A stretch of 12,896 nucleotides of DNA from Staphylothermus sp. (GTDB taxonomy: Archaea > Thermoproteota > Thermoprotei_A > Sulfolobales > Desulfurococcaceae). Of the stretch, positions 7,331 to 12,896 are shown piece by piece (the stretch's first letter is position 1; the number at the start of each line of letters is the position of its first letter). The position numbers were made by a program, and so were the translations under genes. The notes under the pieces were generated by a model. The model was not told the DNA's origin and ran no database searches. It saw only the letters and a program-made list of their open reading frames with translations. The stretch spans positions 1 to 12,896 of the forward strand of contig JAGHDU010000034.1 in NCBI GenBank assembly GCA_021159785.1, given 5' to 3'.

Positions 7331-7343
7331 AACTATCCCCATT

Positions 7344-7907
7344 CTAAATGATTTCTACACCAAATTCTTGATGAAGGAAAACCATGGCTTCTTCTTTGGA
7401 AACACGGTGTCTTCTTGGAATATGTTTTTTCCTACACCTTTTGCGACGTATTATCCTATATCCTGGTCTTTCTATTGTTATTGCTACATCCATTCCAAAT
7501 ACTCCGATTTCAGGATCATATTTTACTCCGGGAATAGTTATGTGTTCTTTTATACCAAAACTAACATTTCCATGTTCATCAAAACTTGTTGCTTTAAGTC
7601 TATTGTTTACTGCCTCTAAAGCTTTCCTGAGAAAAGCAACAGCTTTTTCGCCTCTTAAAGTAACTTTAGCTGCAATATTTTCTCCTTTTCGTATACCGAA
7701 GTCTTTGATAGTTCTCTTAGCTCGTCGAGGAACTGGTTTCTGTCCAGTTAGTTCTTCAAGTACTTTTATTGCTTTCCCTAATCTTTCAGTAGCTGCTCCC
7801 ACGGAAATGTTGACGGTAACTTTTGCTAGTCTTGGCTTATACATAGGGTTTTTGCTCCATTTCTCAAGAATTTCATCTATGTTAGGCACATAGTCAGTAA
7901 TAGCCAC
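7344..7907 (-). CDS. rpl5: Large-subunit ribosomal protein uL5
   Basis: Binds 5S rRNA with L18 and contacts the P-site tRNA region. The 187-residue product has [18 protein letters not shown] (20-37), the [24 protein letters not shown] stretch (53-76; key residues TGQKP 54-58 and FGIRKGE 70-76), and the central [18 protein letters not shown] (127-144), all typical of L5. The start is uncertain: the longest frame opens at GTG 7913, but GTG 7907 is preferred because GGGTG (7915-7919) lies seven bases before it and it overlaps the S4e stop as TAGTG, like other junctions here. GTG 7913 would be only one base from that site. It leads into S14 with a 13-base gap. Confidence 0.93.
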   Translation of the reverse strand: MAITDYVPNIDEILEKWSKNPMYKPRLAKVTVNISVGAATERLGKAIKVLEELTGQKPVPRRAKRTIKDFGIRKGENIAAKVTLRGEKAVAFLRKALEAVNNRLKATSFDEHGNVSFGIKEHITIPGVKYDPEIGVFGMDVAITIERPGYRIIRRKRCRKKHIPRRHRVSKEEAMVFLHQEFGVEII

Positions 7908-8665
7908 TACCACGCACCCTCGGGGAGTTTTATTAATGGCTCCTCTTTACCAATAGGAAATACATATGTAAGACTTGTCTGGAACTTGTTACCATTCTTA
8001 TCTTCTAAAGTAACAATACTTCTATGTCTTCTGATACCTTTATGGATAGATACCACTTTTCCGACTCTTCCAACATTTCTACCACCGCTAATGATCACTA
8101 ATGTTCCTTCTTCTAATGGTACATAATCAAGGATTTGTTGCTCAGGAATTGCTAGCTTTAGAGTTCCTAGTGTTTTGTAAACGTCCTCGACCGGGTTCTT
8201 GGGATCACTTACGTGTATGAGAACGTTTCTACCATCATGTAGATTTAACTGTATATGACCGCCTTTAACTGTTGTCTTATCTTCTATCCTGCAGAGCTTA
8301 TATTTTGCCTCTTCATCATCAATACTGATTAACCCTAGGACTTTTACTGGTACTGGTATAACTCTGTATTTTTCGCCAGTATCGACTATTTCTATAACAT
8401 CCATTAACCCAACAGGATACTTGTAATTCCTTCTGATTCTTCCATCAACTTTAAAGTGGCCTTCTGATATTAACTTTCTTGCTTCTCTGGCTGTTTTAGC
8501 GTACTTAAGTATGTCACGTACAACAATTAGTAATGGAAATGAAAACATAGCAGGATGTGGTCCGGGAGATGGCTTAACTGCCCATTTATGCTCTTTCCTA
8601 AGTATAGGCCAGAACCTCGGAGCTGCTAATGCTTTTAAGTGTTTTTTACCACCCATTCTCGCCAT
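7907..8665 (-). CDS. rps4e: Small-subunit ribosomal protein eS4 (S4e)
   Basis: Archaeal/eukaryotic small-subunit protein unrelated to bacterial S4 overall. The 252-residue product has an N-terminal segment [20 protein letters not shown] (5-24), an S4-type RNA-binding domain (about 43-90; [20 protein letters not shown] at 58-77), a central domain (about 95-180), and a C-terminal KOW motif (about 186-212; [20 protein letters not shown] at 186-205). ATG 8665 has GTGAT five bases before it. It follows L24 by 17 bases and overlaps the L5 start codon by one base (TAGTG). Confidence 0.96.
   Translation of the reverse strand: MARMGGKKHLKALAAPRFWPILRKEHKWAVKPSPGPHPAMFSFPLLIVVRDILKYAKTAREARKLISEGHFKVDGRIRRNYKYPVGLMDVIEIVDTGEKYRVIPVPVKVLGLISIDDEEAKYKLCRIEDKTTVKGGHIQLNLHDGRNVLIHVSDPKNPVEDVYKTLGTLKLAIPEQQILDYVPLEEGTLVIISGGRNVGRVGKVVSIHKGIRRHRSIVTLEDKNGNKFQTSLTYVFPIGKEEPLIKLPEGAW
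7915..7919 (-). promoter_or_regulatory. Shine-Dalgarno site that decides the L5 start
   Basis: GGGTG on the minus strand, seven bases before GTG 7907 and one base before GTG 7913. It lies inside the end of S4e. Spacing favours GTG 7907, which would also give the stop-start overlap TAGTG. Confidence 0.55.
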
Positions 8666-8682
8666 TTAACATCACACCCATT

Positions 8683-9129
8683 TTATTGCTTTTCTTCCGT
8701 GCTTTCTACCGCTTCTTCTGATTTCTCAGCTTTTGTTTCTTCAACTTCTTTTTCCTCTATTAAAGCCTTCTTTCTTCTCTCAATGATTTTTCTTCTCCAC
8801 TTATCGCTTAGATCAAGTTTAACTATCATTACATTGCTTGGATGTATAGGATAGTATACTGGTGTACCATCCGCCTTCTTTCTTTGAACCCCTTCTATAA
8901 ATATTCTAACTCTCTTAATGTCTACTCTTACAACCTTTCCTTCATGTCCTTTCCAATCTCCTCTCATAATTCTTACAACATCTCCTTTCCTCACTGGAAG
9001 TCTTTTTATTCCATATTTTTCTCGAAGCTCTCTGCTAAGAGGTGCATTTAGTAGTTTTTTCCTTAGATGCAAAGGTGCATTAAAGAGTGCTTTTCTTTGC
9101 TTACTTGGTTTAGCAGATGATGTAAACAT
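8683..9129 (-). CDS. rpl24: Large-subunit ribosomal protein uL24 with acidic tail
   Basis: Assembly-initiating protein of the large subunit, binding near the 5' end of 23S rRNA. The 148-residue product has an archaeal N-terminal part ([18 protein letters not shown], 9-26), a KOW domain (about 46-80; [20 protein letters not shown] at 46-65), and the following [16 protein letters not shown] (92-107). The final 24 residues (125-148) are almost all E, K, S, T, A and V, a low-complexity acidic tail after the basic helix [12 protein letters not shown] (111-122). ATG 9129 has GGTGA six bases upstream. It lies 15 bases after L14 and 17 before S4e. Confidence 0.96.
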   Translation of the reverse strand: MFTSSAKPSKQRKALFNAPLHLRKKLLNAPLSRELREKYGIKRLPVRKGDVVRIMRGDWKGHEGKVVRVDIKRVRIFIEGVQRKKADGTPVYYPIHPSNVMIVKLDLSDKWRRKIIERRKKALIEEKEVEETKAEKSEEAVESTEEKQ

Positions 9130-9144
9130 ATCCTTTCACCCAGT

Positions 9145-9567
9145 CTAGACTATGATTGTGGCTATATTAGCCACCTGGGGCCATCTCTCGGCTACTTCTT
9201 TAGCTATTGGACCACGTATCTCACTGCCCTTTGGCGCACCTTCTGGTGTTACAATTACAACAGCATTGTCTTCAAAAGCCACCCATGTCCCATCTGGCCT
9301 TCTATAGGGTCTCCTTTGTCTCACTATAATTGCTTTAACTACTTGTTTTCTCATTTCGGGTGTGCCTTTCTTTACTGTAACAACTACTAAATCACCTATT
9401 CCAGCCGGAGGTATTCTTCTTAACCTACCCTTGTATCCCGGGACACCAATAATTTTAACTACTTTTGCACCACTATTATCAGCCACTTTCACGTATGATC
9501 CTACTTGGAGTCCCGTAGCTATTCTACGCCTAGAAAAAGCTGGTTTACCTTTACCTTTCTTTGGCAT
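9145..9567 (-). CDS. rpl14: Large-subunit ribosomal protein uL14
   Basis: Large-subunit protein on the subunit interface, a five-stranded barrel that binds 23S rRNA. The 140-residue product has the L14 core [15 protein letters not shown] (28-42), [20 protein letters not shown] (56-75), [20 protein letters not shown] (82-101), and the C-terminal [20 protein letters not shown] (113-132). An archaeal basic N-terminal extension (1-19) precedes it. ATG 9567 overlaps the S17 stop by one base (TAATG) and has GGTGA six bases upstream, so both a good ribosome site and coupling are present. Confidence 0.97.
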   Translation of the reverse strand: MPKKGKGKPAFSRRRIATGLQVGSYVKVADNSGAKVVKIIGVPGYKGRLRRIPPAGIGDLVVVTVKKGTPEMRKQVVKAIIVRQRRPYRRPDGTWVAFEDNAVVIVTPEGAPKGSEIRGPIAKEVAERWPQVANIATIIV

Positions 9568-9920
9568 TATCTCTCACCTGCACGTTTAACTACAGTTAAT
9601 ACAACAAAGTGAACAGTTTTAGATAGAGGTCGAGTTTCACCTATTATTACTTCGTCACCCTCTTTCGCATTAATACATGGTGGATTATGTGCATGAATTA
9701 GCGAGTGTCTTTTCTCATATCTCCTATATTTCTTCACGTAGTAGTAGTAATCATATCTTACCACAACTGTTCTTTGCATTTTAGCCTTTACTACAGTGCC
9801 TCTAAGAATAAGTCCACGTACTTTTAAATGTCCGTGCCATGGGCACTTTGGGTCATCACATACATCTTTAGGTGGTTCAATACCTGGTATACCGATATTT
9901 CTTGTCTTAGCCAAGCTCAT
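9567..9920 (-). CDS. rps17: Small-subunit ribosomal protein uS17
   Basis: Primary 16S-rRNA-binding protein, OB-fold. The 117-residue product has the archaeal N-terminal motif [20 protein letters not shown] (13-32) with C21, C26, H29 and H31, then the OB-fold core [20 protein letters not shown] (35-54), [20 protein letters not shown] (72-91) and [15 protein letters not shown] (94-108). A tyrosine-rich strand, [17 protein letters not shown] (56-72), lies between. ATG 9920 is nine bases after the rnp1 stop. The Shine-Dalgarno is less clear than elsewhere: GAGGT about ten bases upstream, inside the rnp1 end, suggesting coupling to rnp1. Confidence 0.96.
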   Translation of the reverse strand: MSLAKTRNIGIPGIEPPKDVCDDPKCPWHGHLKVRGLILRGTVVKAKMQRTVVVRYDYYYYVKKYRRYEKRHSLIHAHNPPCINAKEGDEVIIGETRPLSKTVHFVVLTVVKRAGER

Positions 9921-9929
9921 GGATGGCTT

Positions 9930-10208
9930 CTACCTCACAATATTCTTTAATCTCTCCTCTGGTCTTCCTAAAATCTGAACCCCCCTAATTATTACTTTCT
10001 CTTTATTCGGGAGGGTGATCTGAAATACTCCGTGAAACTTAAATATTCTTACCCTTTTTCCATTACTCATCTCGATTAATAAAGTTTTTTGGGTTTCATC
10101 TATTATTTTTCCAGTTAAACCAACTAAATTTCTATCAGGATACTCAACGATCTTAATATCCAATCCTATTAGCTCGTGGTAAAAAATGTTCTTCTTTGTA
10201 TGTTTCAT
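9930..10208 (-). CDS. rnp1: RNase P protein component 1 (Rpp29/POP4)
   Basis: Protein subunit of the archaeal RNase P ribonucleoprotein, which matures tRNA 5' ends; Rpp29 pairs with Rpp21. The 92-residue product matches archaeal Rpp29 in length and position. It has an N-terminal helix FYHELIGLDIKIVEYPDRN (9-27), a Sm-like barrel with LVGLTGKIIDETQKTLLIE (28-46) and GKRVRIFKFHGVFQITLP (50-67), and a C-terminal IRGVQILGRPEERLKN (74-89), which are family hallmarks. ATG 10208 has only a weak GTAGGA directly upstream, unlike its neighbours. A 134-base gap with a strong TATA-like element precedes it, so rnp1-S17 and what follows may have their own promoter. SUI1/eIF1, its neighbour in some euryarchaea, is absent. 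Confidence 0.93.
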   Translation of the reverse strand: MKHTKKNIFYHELIGLDIKIVEYPDRNLVGLTGKIIDETQKTLLIEMSNGKRVRIFKFHGVFQITLPNKEKVIIRGVQILGRPEERLKNIVR

Positions 10209-10294
10209 TCCTACTCAATCCCACTTAAACATTGAATACTACTAGATACTGTGCTTCTACACTACATTAATATCTTTGGATTAAGAATGTTAAG

Positions 10295-10318
10295 AAGTAT
10301 AAATATATAATAATTTCA
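10295..10318 (-). promoter_or_regulatory. Strong TATA-like element before rnp1
   Basis: On the minus strand, TTATATATTTATACTT (10295-10310) follows a BRE-like TGAAAT within the 134-base gap between L29 and rnp1. Transcription would begin near 10275-10280, giving a leader of about 70 bases. A second AT-rich site, GATATTAATG (about 10265-10274), would give a shorter leader. The rest of the gap shows no open frame and no recognisable RNA gene. Confidence 0.45.
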
Positions 10319-10342
10319 ATGCCTAGATTGTTTATGAGAAAG

Positions 10343-10549
10343 TTATTTCTTTCTGGATATTCCAAGTTCTTCTTCTCTCATAATGGTTAGAATTCTAGCT
10401 ATATCTCTTTTAATGTTCCTTATACGTGCCGTATTCGTTAATGTTCCGACACGAGCCTGCATTCTTAACTTTATTAGTTCTAGTCTCAATTCATTAAGAC
10501 GCCTAATCCTTTCTTCACGGCTCATTTGTCTGATTTGGTCTGGTTTCAT
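10343..10549 (-). CDS. rpl29: Large-subunit ribosomal protein uL29
   Basis: Small helical protein at the polypeptide exit tunnel, near where SRP and the translocon dock. The 68-residue product is two long charged helices: about 9-32 (REERIRRLNELRLELIKLRM) and about 38-62 (ARIRNIKRDIARILTIMREE at 41-60), with the GTLTNTARIRNIKRDIARI segment (35-53) characteristic of the family. ATG 10549 has GGTGA six bases upstream. It lies 16 bases after S3. The 134-base gap after it is the longest inside the ribosomal run apart from that before secY. Confidence 0.95.
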   Translation of the reverse strand: MKPDQIRQMSREERIRRLNELRLELIKLRMQARVGTLTNTARIRNIKRDIARILTIMREEELGISRKK

Positions 10550-10565
10550 AGGGTTTCACCCCATA

Positions 10566-11231
10566 TTACTTGTTTTCTACAGTTTCTTCTACTTCTATTG
10601 GCTTTAATTCTTCTAGTTCTTCAGGTTTTACTGTCCTATACTCTATATAGTCCGGAGGACGTATATGTGGTCTTACGATAACTACTTCAACACCATAAAC
10701 TCCTCTCTTCAATAATGCTTTGGCTACTGCACGATCAACCATGTAATCAACTGTATCACCAGCTTTATAAATTCTTCCTGCTTTCATTTTTTCGTAGCGT
10801 GCACGCTCACTCCTTAATTTACCACTGATAATTATTTCTGCACCTACAGCTCCAGCTTCCATGACCCTTCGAAGCATGGCCATAGCAACTCTTCTATATG
10901 GAATCTCTTTTTCTAATGCTCTAACTATTCTAAAAGCAACAACTCTAGCATTAAGGTCGGGATCAGGCACTGGTGAAACGGTTATATTAACGTTTTCTAG
11001 ATTGAAATGTGTCTGCAGTATCGTCATTAGTTTCCTAATTACACTTCCTCCACGACCAATTATTCTACCGGGGTATTCTGCATATACTACAACACGATAA
11101 CCTGTGGGTGTCTTATATAATTCCATACCAGCGTATCCTGCATCCTTGAAATAATTCGCAAAGAATTCATCAAGCATTACTTTCTTAAGACTGTAATCTA
11201 TAAAGTATGATTTAACGCGTGGCCCGGTCAT
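10566..11231 (-). CDS. rps3: Small-subunit ribosomal protein uS3
   Basis: Small-subunit head protein lining the mRNA entry channel. The 221-residue product has an N-terminal KH (type II) domain (about 18-95) with the IIGRGG loop at 57-62 inside EYPGRIIGRGGSVIRKL (52-68), and the S3 C-terminal domain (about 96-192) with RRVMEAGAVGAEIIISGKLR (121-140) and GVYGVEVVIVRPHI (177-190). The last 20 or so residues are glutamate-rich. ATG 11231 overlaps the L22 stop by four bases (ATGA); the upstream GGTAG-type site is weak, so translational coupling to L22 is likely. Confidence 0.97.
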   Translation of the reverse strand: MTGPRVKSYFIDYSLKKVMLDEFFANYFKDAGYAGMELYKTPTGYRVVVYAEYPGRIIGRGGSVIRKLMTILQTHFNLENVNITVSPVPDPDLNARVVAFRIVRALEKEIPYRRVAMAMLRRVMEAGAVGAEIIISGKLRSERARYEKMKAGRIYKAGDTVDYMVDRAVAKALLKRGVYGVEVVIVRPHIRPPDYIEYRTVKPEELEELKPIEVEETVENK

Positions 11232-11707
11232 TTGCTACCAACCTCTCCAACAACTATTTCTACATGACTGGTTCTTCTAAACTTAGGAGTTGCTCTTCCA
11301 AAAGCACGTGGCATCCATCGTTTCAACGTTATACCCTTATGTGCAGCTATGTGAATTATAACGAGTTTATCTTTATCTAATCCCTTGTTCTCAGCATTAG
11401 CTTCTACATTGTCTAAGAGTTTTAACAGATATTTTGCAGCCTTGACTGGATAACGTCCTATAGGCCATTTCCATTTAGAAGCTAAACCACGCTTATGGCT
11501 CTGTTTACCTTTATACCTCTTAAATGGAATGGGCTCTTTTAGTGCTATAACGTTTTCTAGTAATTTTCGTGCCTCATCTAGCTTCTTTCCACGTATAGCA
11601 GCAACAACTTCACGCATAACTTTAATAGATACAGGTATATCGAATTGTACAGCCTTGGCGATCTTTGATTCATCCCGAACCTTGTATGAGTAATGCCATG
11701 TAGGCAT
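11228..11707 (-). CDS. rpl22: Large-subunit ribosomal protein uL22
   Basis: Large-subunit protein whose long hairpin lines the exit tunnel. The 159-residue product has the archaeal N-terminal stretch MPTWHYSYKVRDESKIAKAV (1-20), the helix IKVMREVVAAIRGKKLDEAR (28-47), the loop FKRYKGKQSHKRGLASKWKWPIGRYP (62-87; key residues HKRG 71-74 and GRYP 84-87), and the C-terminal KGITLKRWMPRAFGRATPKF (124-143) followed by RRTSHVEIVVGE (144-155). ATG 11707 has GGTGA six bases upstream. It lies 16 bases after S19 and overlaps S3 by four bases. Confidence 0.97.
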   Translation of the reverse strand: MPTWHYSYKVRDESKIAKAVQFDIPVSIKVMREVVAAIRGKKLDEARKLLENVIALKEPIPFKRYKGKQSHKRGLASKWKWPIGRYPVKAAKYLLKLLDNVEANAENKGLDKDKLVIIHIAAHKGITLKRWMPRAFGRATPKFRRTSHVEIVVGEVGSK

Positions 11708-11723
11708 ATATGTTCACCAAATA

Positions 11724-12155
11724 TTACTTTAGTGATACATACATACTACTACGAGTAGCTTTAAGACCTGGTTCACCATGTTGTACTCTCTTTGTTGTTG
11801 GGCTGAATTCTCCTAGATAATGACCTATCATTTCAGGGACGATTCTGACAGGGATAAATTCTCTACCATTATAAACAGCAATTGTTAAACCAACCATTTC
11901 AGGAAGAATAATCATGTCACGTACATGTGTTTTAATAATAGCTTTTTTACCAGTTAGCTTCTTTTGTCTAACTTTCCTTATCTTTGCAAGAAGTTTTACT
12001 TGCGCTTTTGTTAACCCTCTCTTGAGGCTTCTTCTTTGTCTAGCAGGTAATAACTCTATAAATTCGTCCATAGGCATATTTAGTAATTCCTCTAACGTCT
12101 TACCACGATATCTGAACTTTTTCCATTCTGGTGGAATCTCTATCTCAACAGCCAC
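11724..12155 (-). CDS. rps19: Small-subunit ribosomal protein uS19
   Basis: Small-subunit head protein that contacts S13 and the subunit bridge. The 143-residue product has [20 protein letters not shown] (8-27), [16 protein letters not shown] (32-47), the basic [20 protein letters not shown] (76-95) and the S19 signature [17 protein letters not shown] (111-127). Start choice: the longest frame opens at GTG 12164, but this overlaps the Shine-Dalgarno GAGGTG (12162-12167), and GTG 12155 lies six bases after it, so the product begins [11 protein letters not shown]. It is the first ribosomal gene in the window. In the usual archaeal order L2 precedes S19; here the gene upstream is a vWA protein, and TATA-like elements lie between them. 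Confidence 0.95.
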   Translation of the reverse strand: MAVEIEIPPEWKKFRYRGKTLEELLNMPMDEFIELLPARQRRSLKRGLTKAQVKLLAKIRKVRQKKLTGKKAIIKTHVRDMIILPEMVGLTIAVYNGREFIPVRIVPEMIGHYLGEFSPTTKRVQHGEPGLKATRSSMYVSLK

Positions 12156-12161
12156 TTTCCG

Positions 12162-12167
12162 CACCTC
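12162..12167 (-). promoter_or_regulatory. Shine-Dalgarno site that decides the S19 start
   Basis: GAGGTG on the minus strand, six bases before GTG 12155. It contains the GTG at 12164 that would otherwise open the longest frame. Spacing agrees with the rest of the cluster. Confidence 0.6.
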
Positions 12168-12184
12168 TTGTAATACGTAATGTT

Positions 12185-12206
12185 CATTTATAGCCTCATA
12201 TATAGT
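12185..12206 (-). promoter_or_regulatory. Candidate promoter of the ribosomal protein cluster
   Basis: Two TATA-like elements on the minus strand lie between the vWA gene and S19: ACTATATATG (12197-12206, touching the vWA stop codon) and GCTATAAATG (12185-12194). Initiation about 26 bases on from the first gives a start near 12175 and a ~20-base leader including the Shine-Dalgarno GAGGTG; the second would start near 12164, almost leaderless. Nothing terminator-like is seen in between, so read-through from the vWA gene is also possible. Confidence 0.45.
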
Positions 12207-12896
12207 TACTCCGTTCCTCTAACATGGATAATCTTATGCCGTATTTTAAAGTTTAGCCTTCTTTTCAACCACTTACCTATTGACTCGGGAGATTTTGCCA
12301 CTATGACTTCGCAACCAATGCTTTTCATTTTTTCAGCTATATCTGTACGATGGTTAGGCGGCACGAAAAATACTATACTAGCATTATGTTTACTTATCAG
12401 TTCTTTAACAATTTCCCAGGGCTTAATATCAGGAACAGTCTGTTCCAAGTCTGAGAACACTACGATAATTTCATTTGGAGAAACATATTTGGCAACATCT
12501 CTCAGTGCCTTAGAAATATTTGTATATCCTCCAAAGCTTGAATATAATTGTTCTAAGAAATCCATGATTAGTTTTCTTGATGATGTTTTCGGCATTTTAA
12601 CAACTCTAGTATTCTCTGAGAATAAAACTACAACTTTCACCAAAGGAATTATTTGTGCCAGTGATAAAATAGCCCATAGAGAATGCTTGGTCATAGAACC
12701 ACTTATATCAACCAACGCAGAGATCTTTGTTGTTTTCTTTGCTTTAACCCTAGTAATTTCATAGTTGTATCTTACTATGTTAAATATAGTCCTACGTGTA
12801 TCTATTCTACCATCAACTAATGACCTAATCTTTTTATTTAACTTAAATCTCCCCGTTATACTATACTTAAGAATATGATACCCTATTCTGATCAAC
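12206..12896 (-). CDS. von Willebrand factor A (MIDAS) domain protein, CoxE-like (5' end outside window)
   Basis: The frame is open to the window edge, so only the C-terminal ~230 residues are seen; the TTG at 12895 is probably an internal Leu codon. Counting from there, a complete vWA fold is visible: strand plus MIDAS motif ALVDISGSM (60-68; D63, S65, S67), a second metal ligand in GGYTNIS (122-128; T125), and the third in VVFSDLEQ (145-152; D149), followed by a nucleotide-fold-like C-terminal part ([11 protein letters not shown] 173-183, [16 protein letters not shown] 195-210). An intact MIDAS predicts metal-dependent protein binding. CoxE-type vWA proteins usually work with a MoxR AAA+ ATPase in complex assembly or metal insertion; no ATPase is in this window, so partner and role are unknown. 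The N-terminal part has a basic stretch (16-36). It ends 50 bases before S19, on the same strand. Confidence 0.8.
   Translation of the reverse strand, partial: LIRIGYHILKYSITGRFKLNKKIRSLVDGRIDTRRTIFNIVRYNYEITRVKAKKTTKISALVDISGSMTKHSLWAILSLAQIIPLVKVVVLFSENTRVVKMPKTSSRKLIMDFLEQLYSSFGGYTNISKALRDVAKYVSPNEIIVVFSDLEQTVPDIKPWEIVKELISKHNASIVFFVPPNHRTDIAEKMKSIGCEVIVAKSPESIGKWLKRRLNFKIRHKIIHVRGTE

Noticed and set aside
7331..7342. Alternative S14 start at ATG 7342
   Set aside because: It would add only four residues ahead of the usual MGK start and has no Shine-Dalgarno at good spacing.
7384..7893. Plus-strand frame of 169 codons opposite L5
   Set aside because: It lies entirely antisense to a clear L5 gene, and its serine/leucine/phenylalanine-rich product looks like the reverse reading of a lysine/glutamate-rich protein.
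10209..10342. Possible small gene (SUI1/eIF1) in the L29-rnp1 gap
   Set aside because: The gap is only 134 bases, too short for a ~100-residue SUI1, and the minus-strand translations show no open frame of interest.
12180..12764. Plus-strand frame of 194 codons opposite the vWA gene
   Set aside because: The opposite strand encodes a convincing vWA domain with all MIDAS residues. The plus-strand product has no recognisable motif and is best explained as an antisense shadow.
1..12896. Mobile elements, CRISPR arrays, tRNA/rRNA genes, inteins and frameshifts
   Set aside because: No repeated units, inverted-repeat ends, transposase motifs, tRNA-like cloverleaf sequence or broken reading frames were seen. 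All recognised genes have normal lengths apart from the two cut by the window edges.

Overview
The window is an AT-rich stretch of archaeal chromosome. All 23 supported genes lie on the minus strand. The gene set (eS4, eL19, eL32, eL34, an RNase P Rpp29 subunit, SecY without a visible SecE, EMC3-like DUF106) and the spc-type gene order are archaeal. Sequence style, GTG starts and strong GGTGA Shine-Dalgarno sites suggest a hyperthermophilic crenarchaeon, most likely Desulfurococcales near Staphylothermus, Desulfurococcus or Thermosphaera. The genus is inference from general familiarity, not a database match.

In transcription order (right to left): the 3' part of a gene for a von Willebrand A (MIDAS) protein enters at the right edge. 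After a ~50-base gap with TATA-like sequences, the ribosomal cluster runs S19, L22, S3, L29. A 134-base gap with a strong TATA-like element follows, then Rpp29 (RNase P), S17, L14, L24, S4e, L5, S14, S8, L6, L32e, L19e, L18, S5, L30 and L15. Most junctions are 9-20 bases or overlap by 1-4 bases. S14 (7166-7330) is a 54-residue gene that is easily missed. A 136-base gap with a possible terminator and promoter precedes secY, followed 11 bases later by a DUF106 (YidC/Oxa1/EMC3-like) membrane protein. L34e and cmk follow, each behind a ~100-base gap with TATA-like elements; cmk is cut off by the left edge.

The genes build both ribosomal subunits, process tRNA (RNase P), form the secretion channel and probably a membrane insertase, and supply CMP kinase. 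Start codons were set by a regular pattern: GGTG(A) about 5-7 bases before ATG or GTG. This moves the starts of L34e, SecY, L15, L5 and S19 inward from the longest open frame.

No mobile element, CRISPR array, tRNA, rRNA or repeat family is seen, and no gap exceeds 300 bases. The region is mostly ordinary. The points worth a second look are what is missing or inserted relative to the usual archaeal order: L3-L4-L23-L2 replaced by a vWA gene, no adkA after secY, no SUI1/eIF1 beside rnp1, and several internal promoter candidates. I found no convincing undescribed system.
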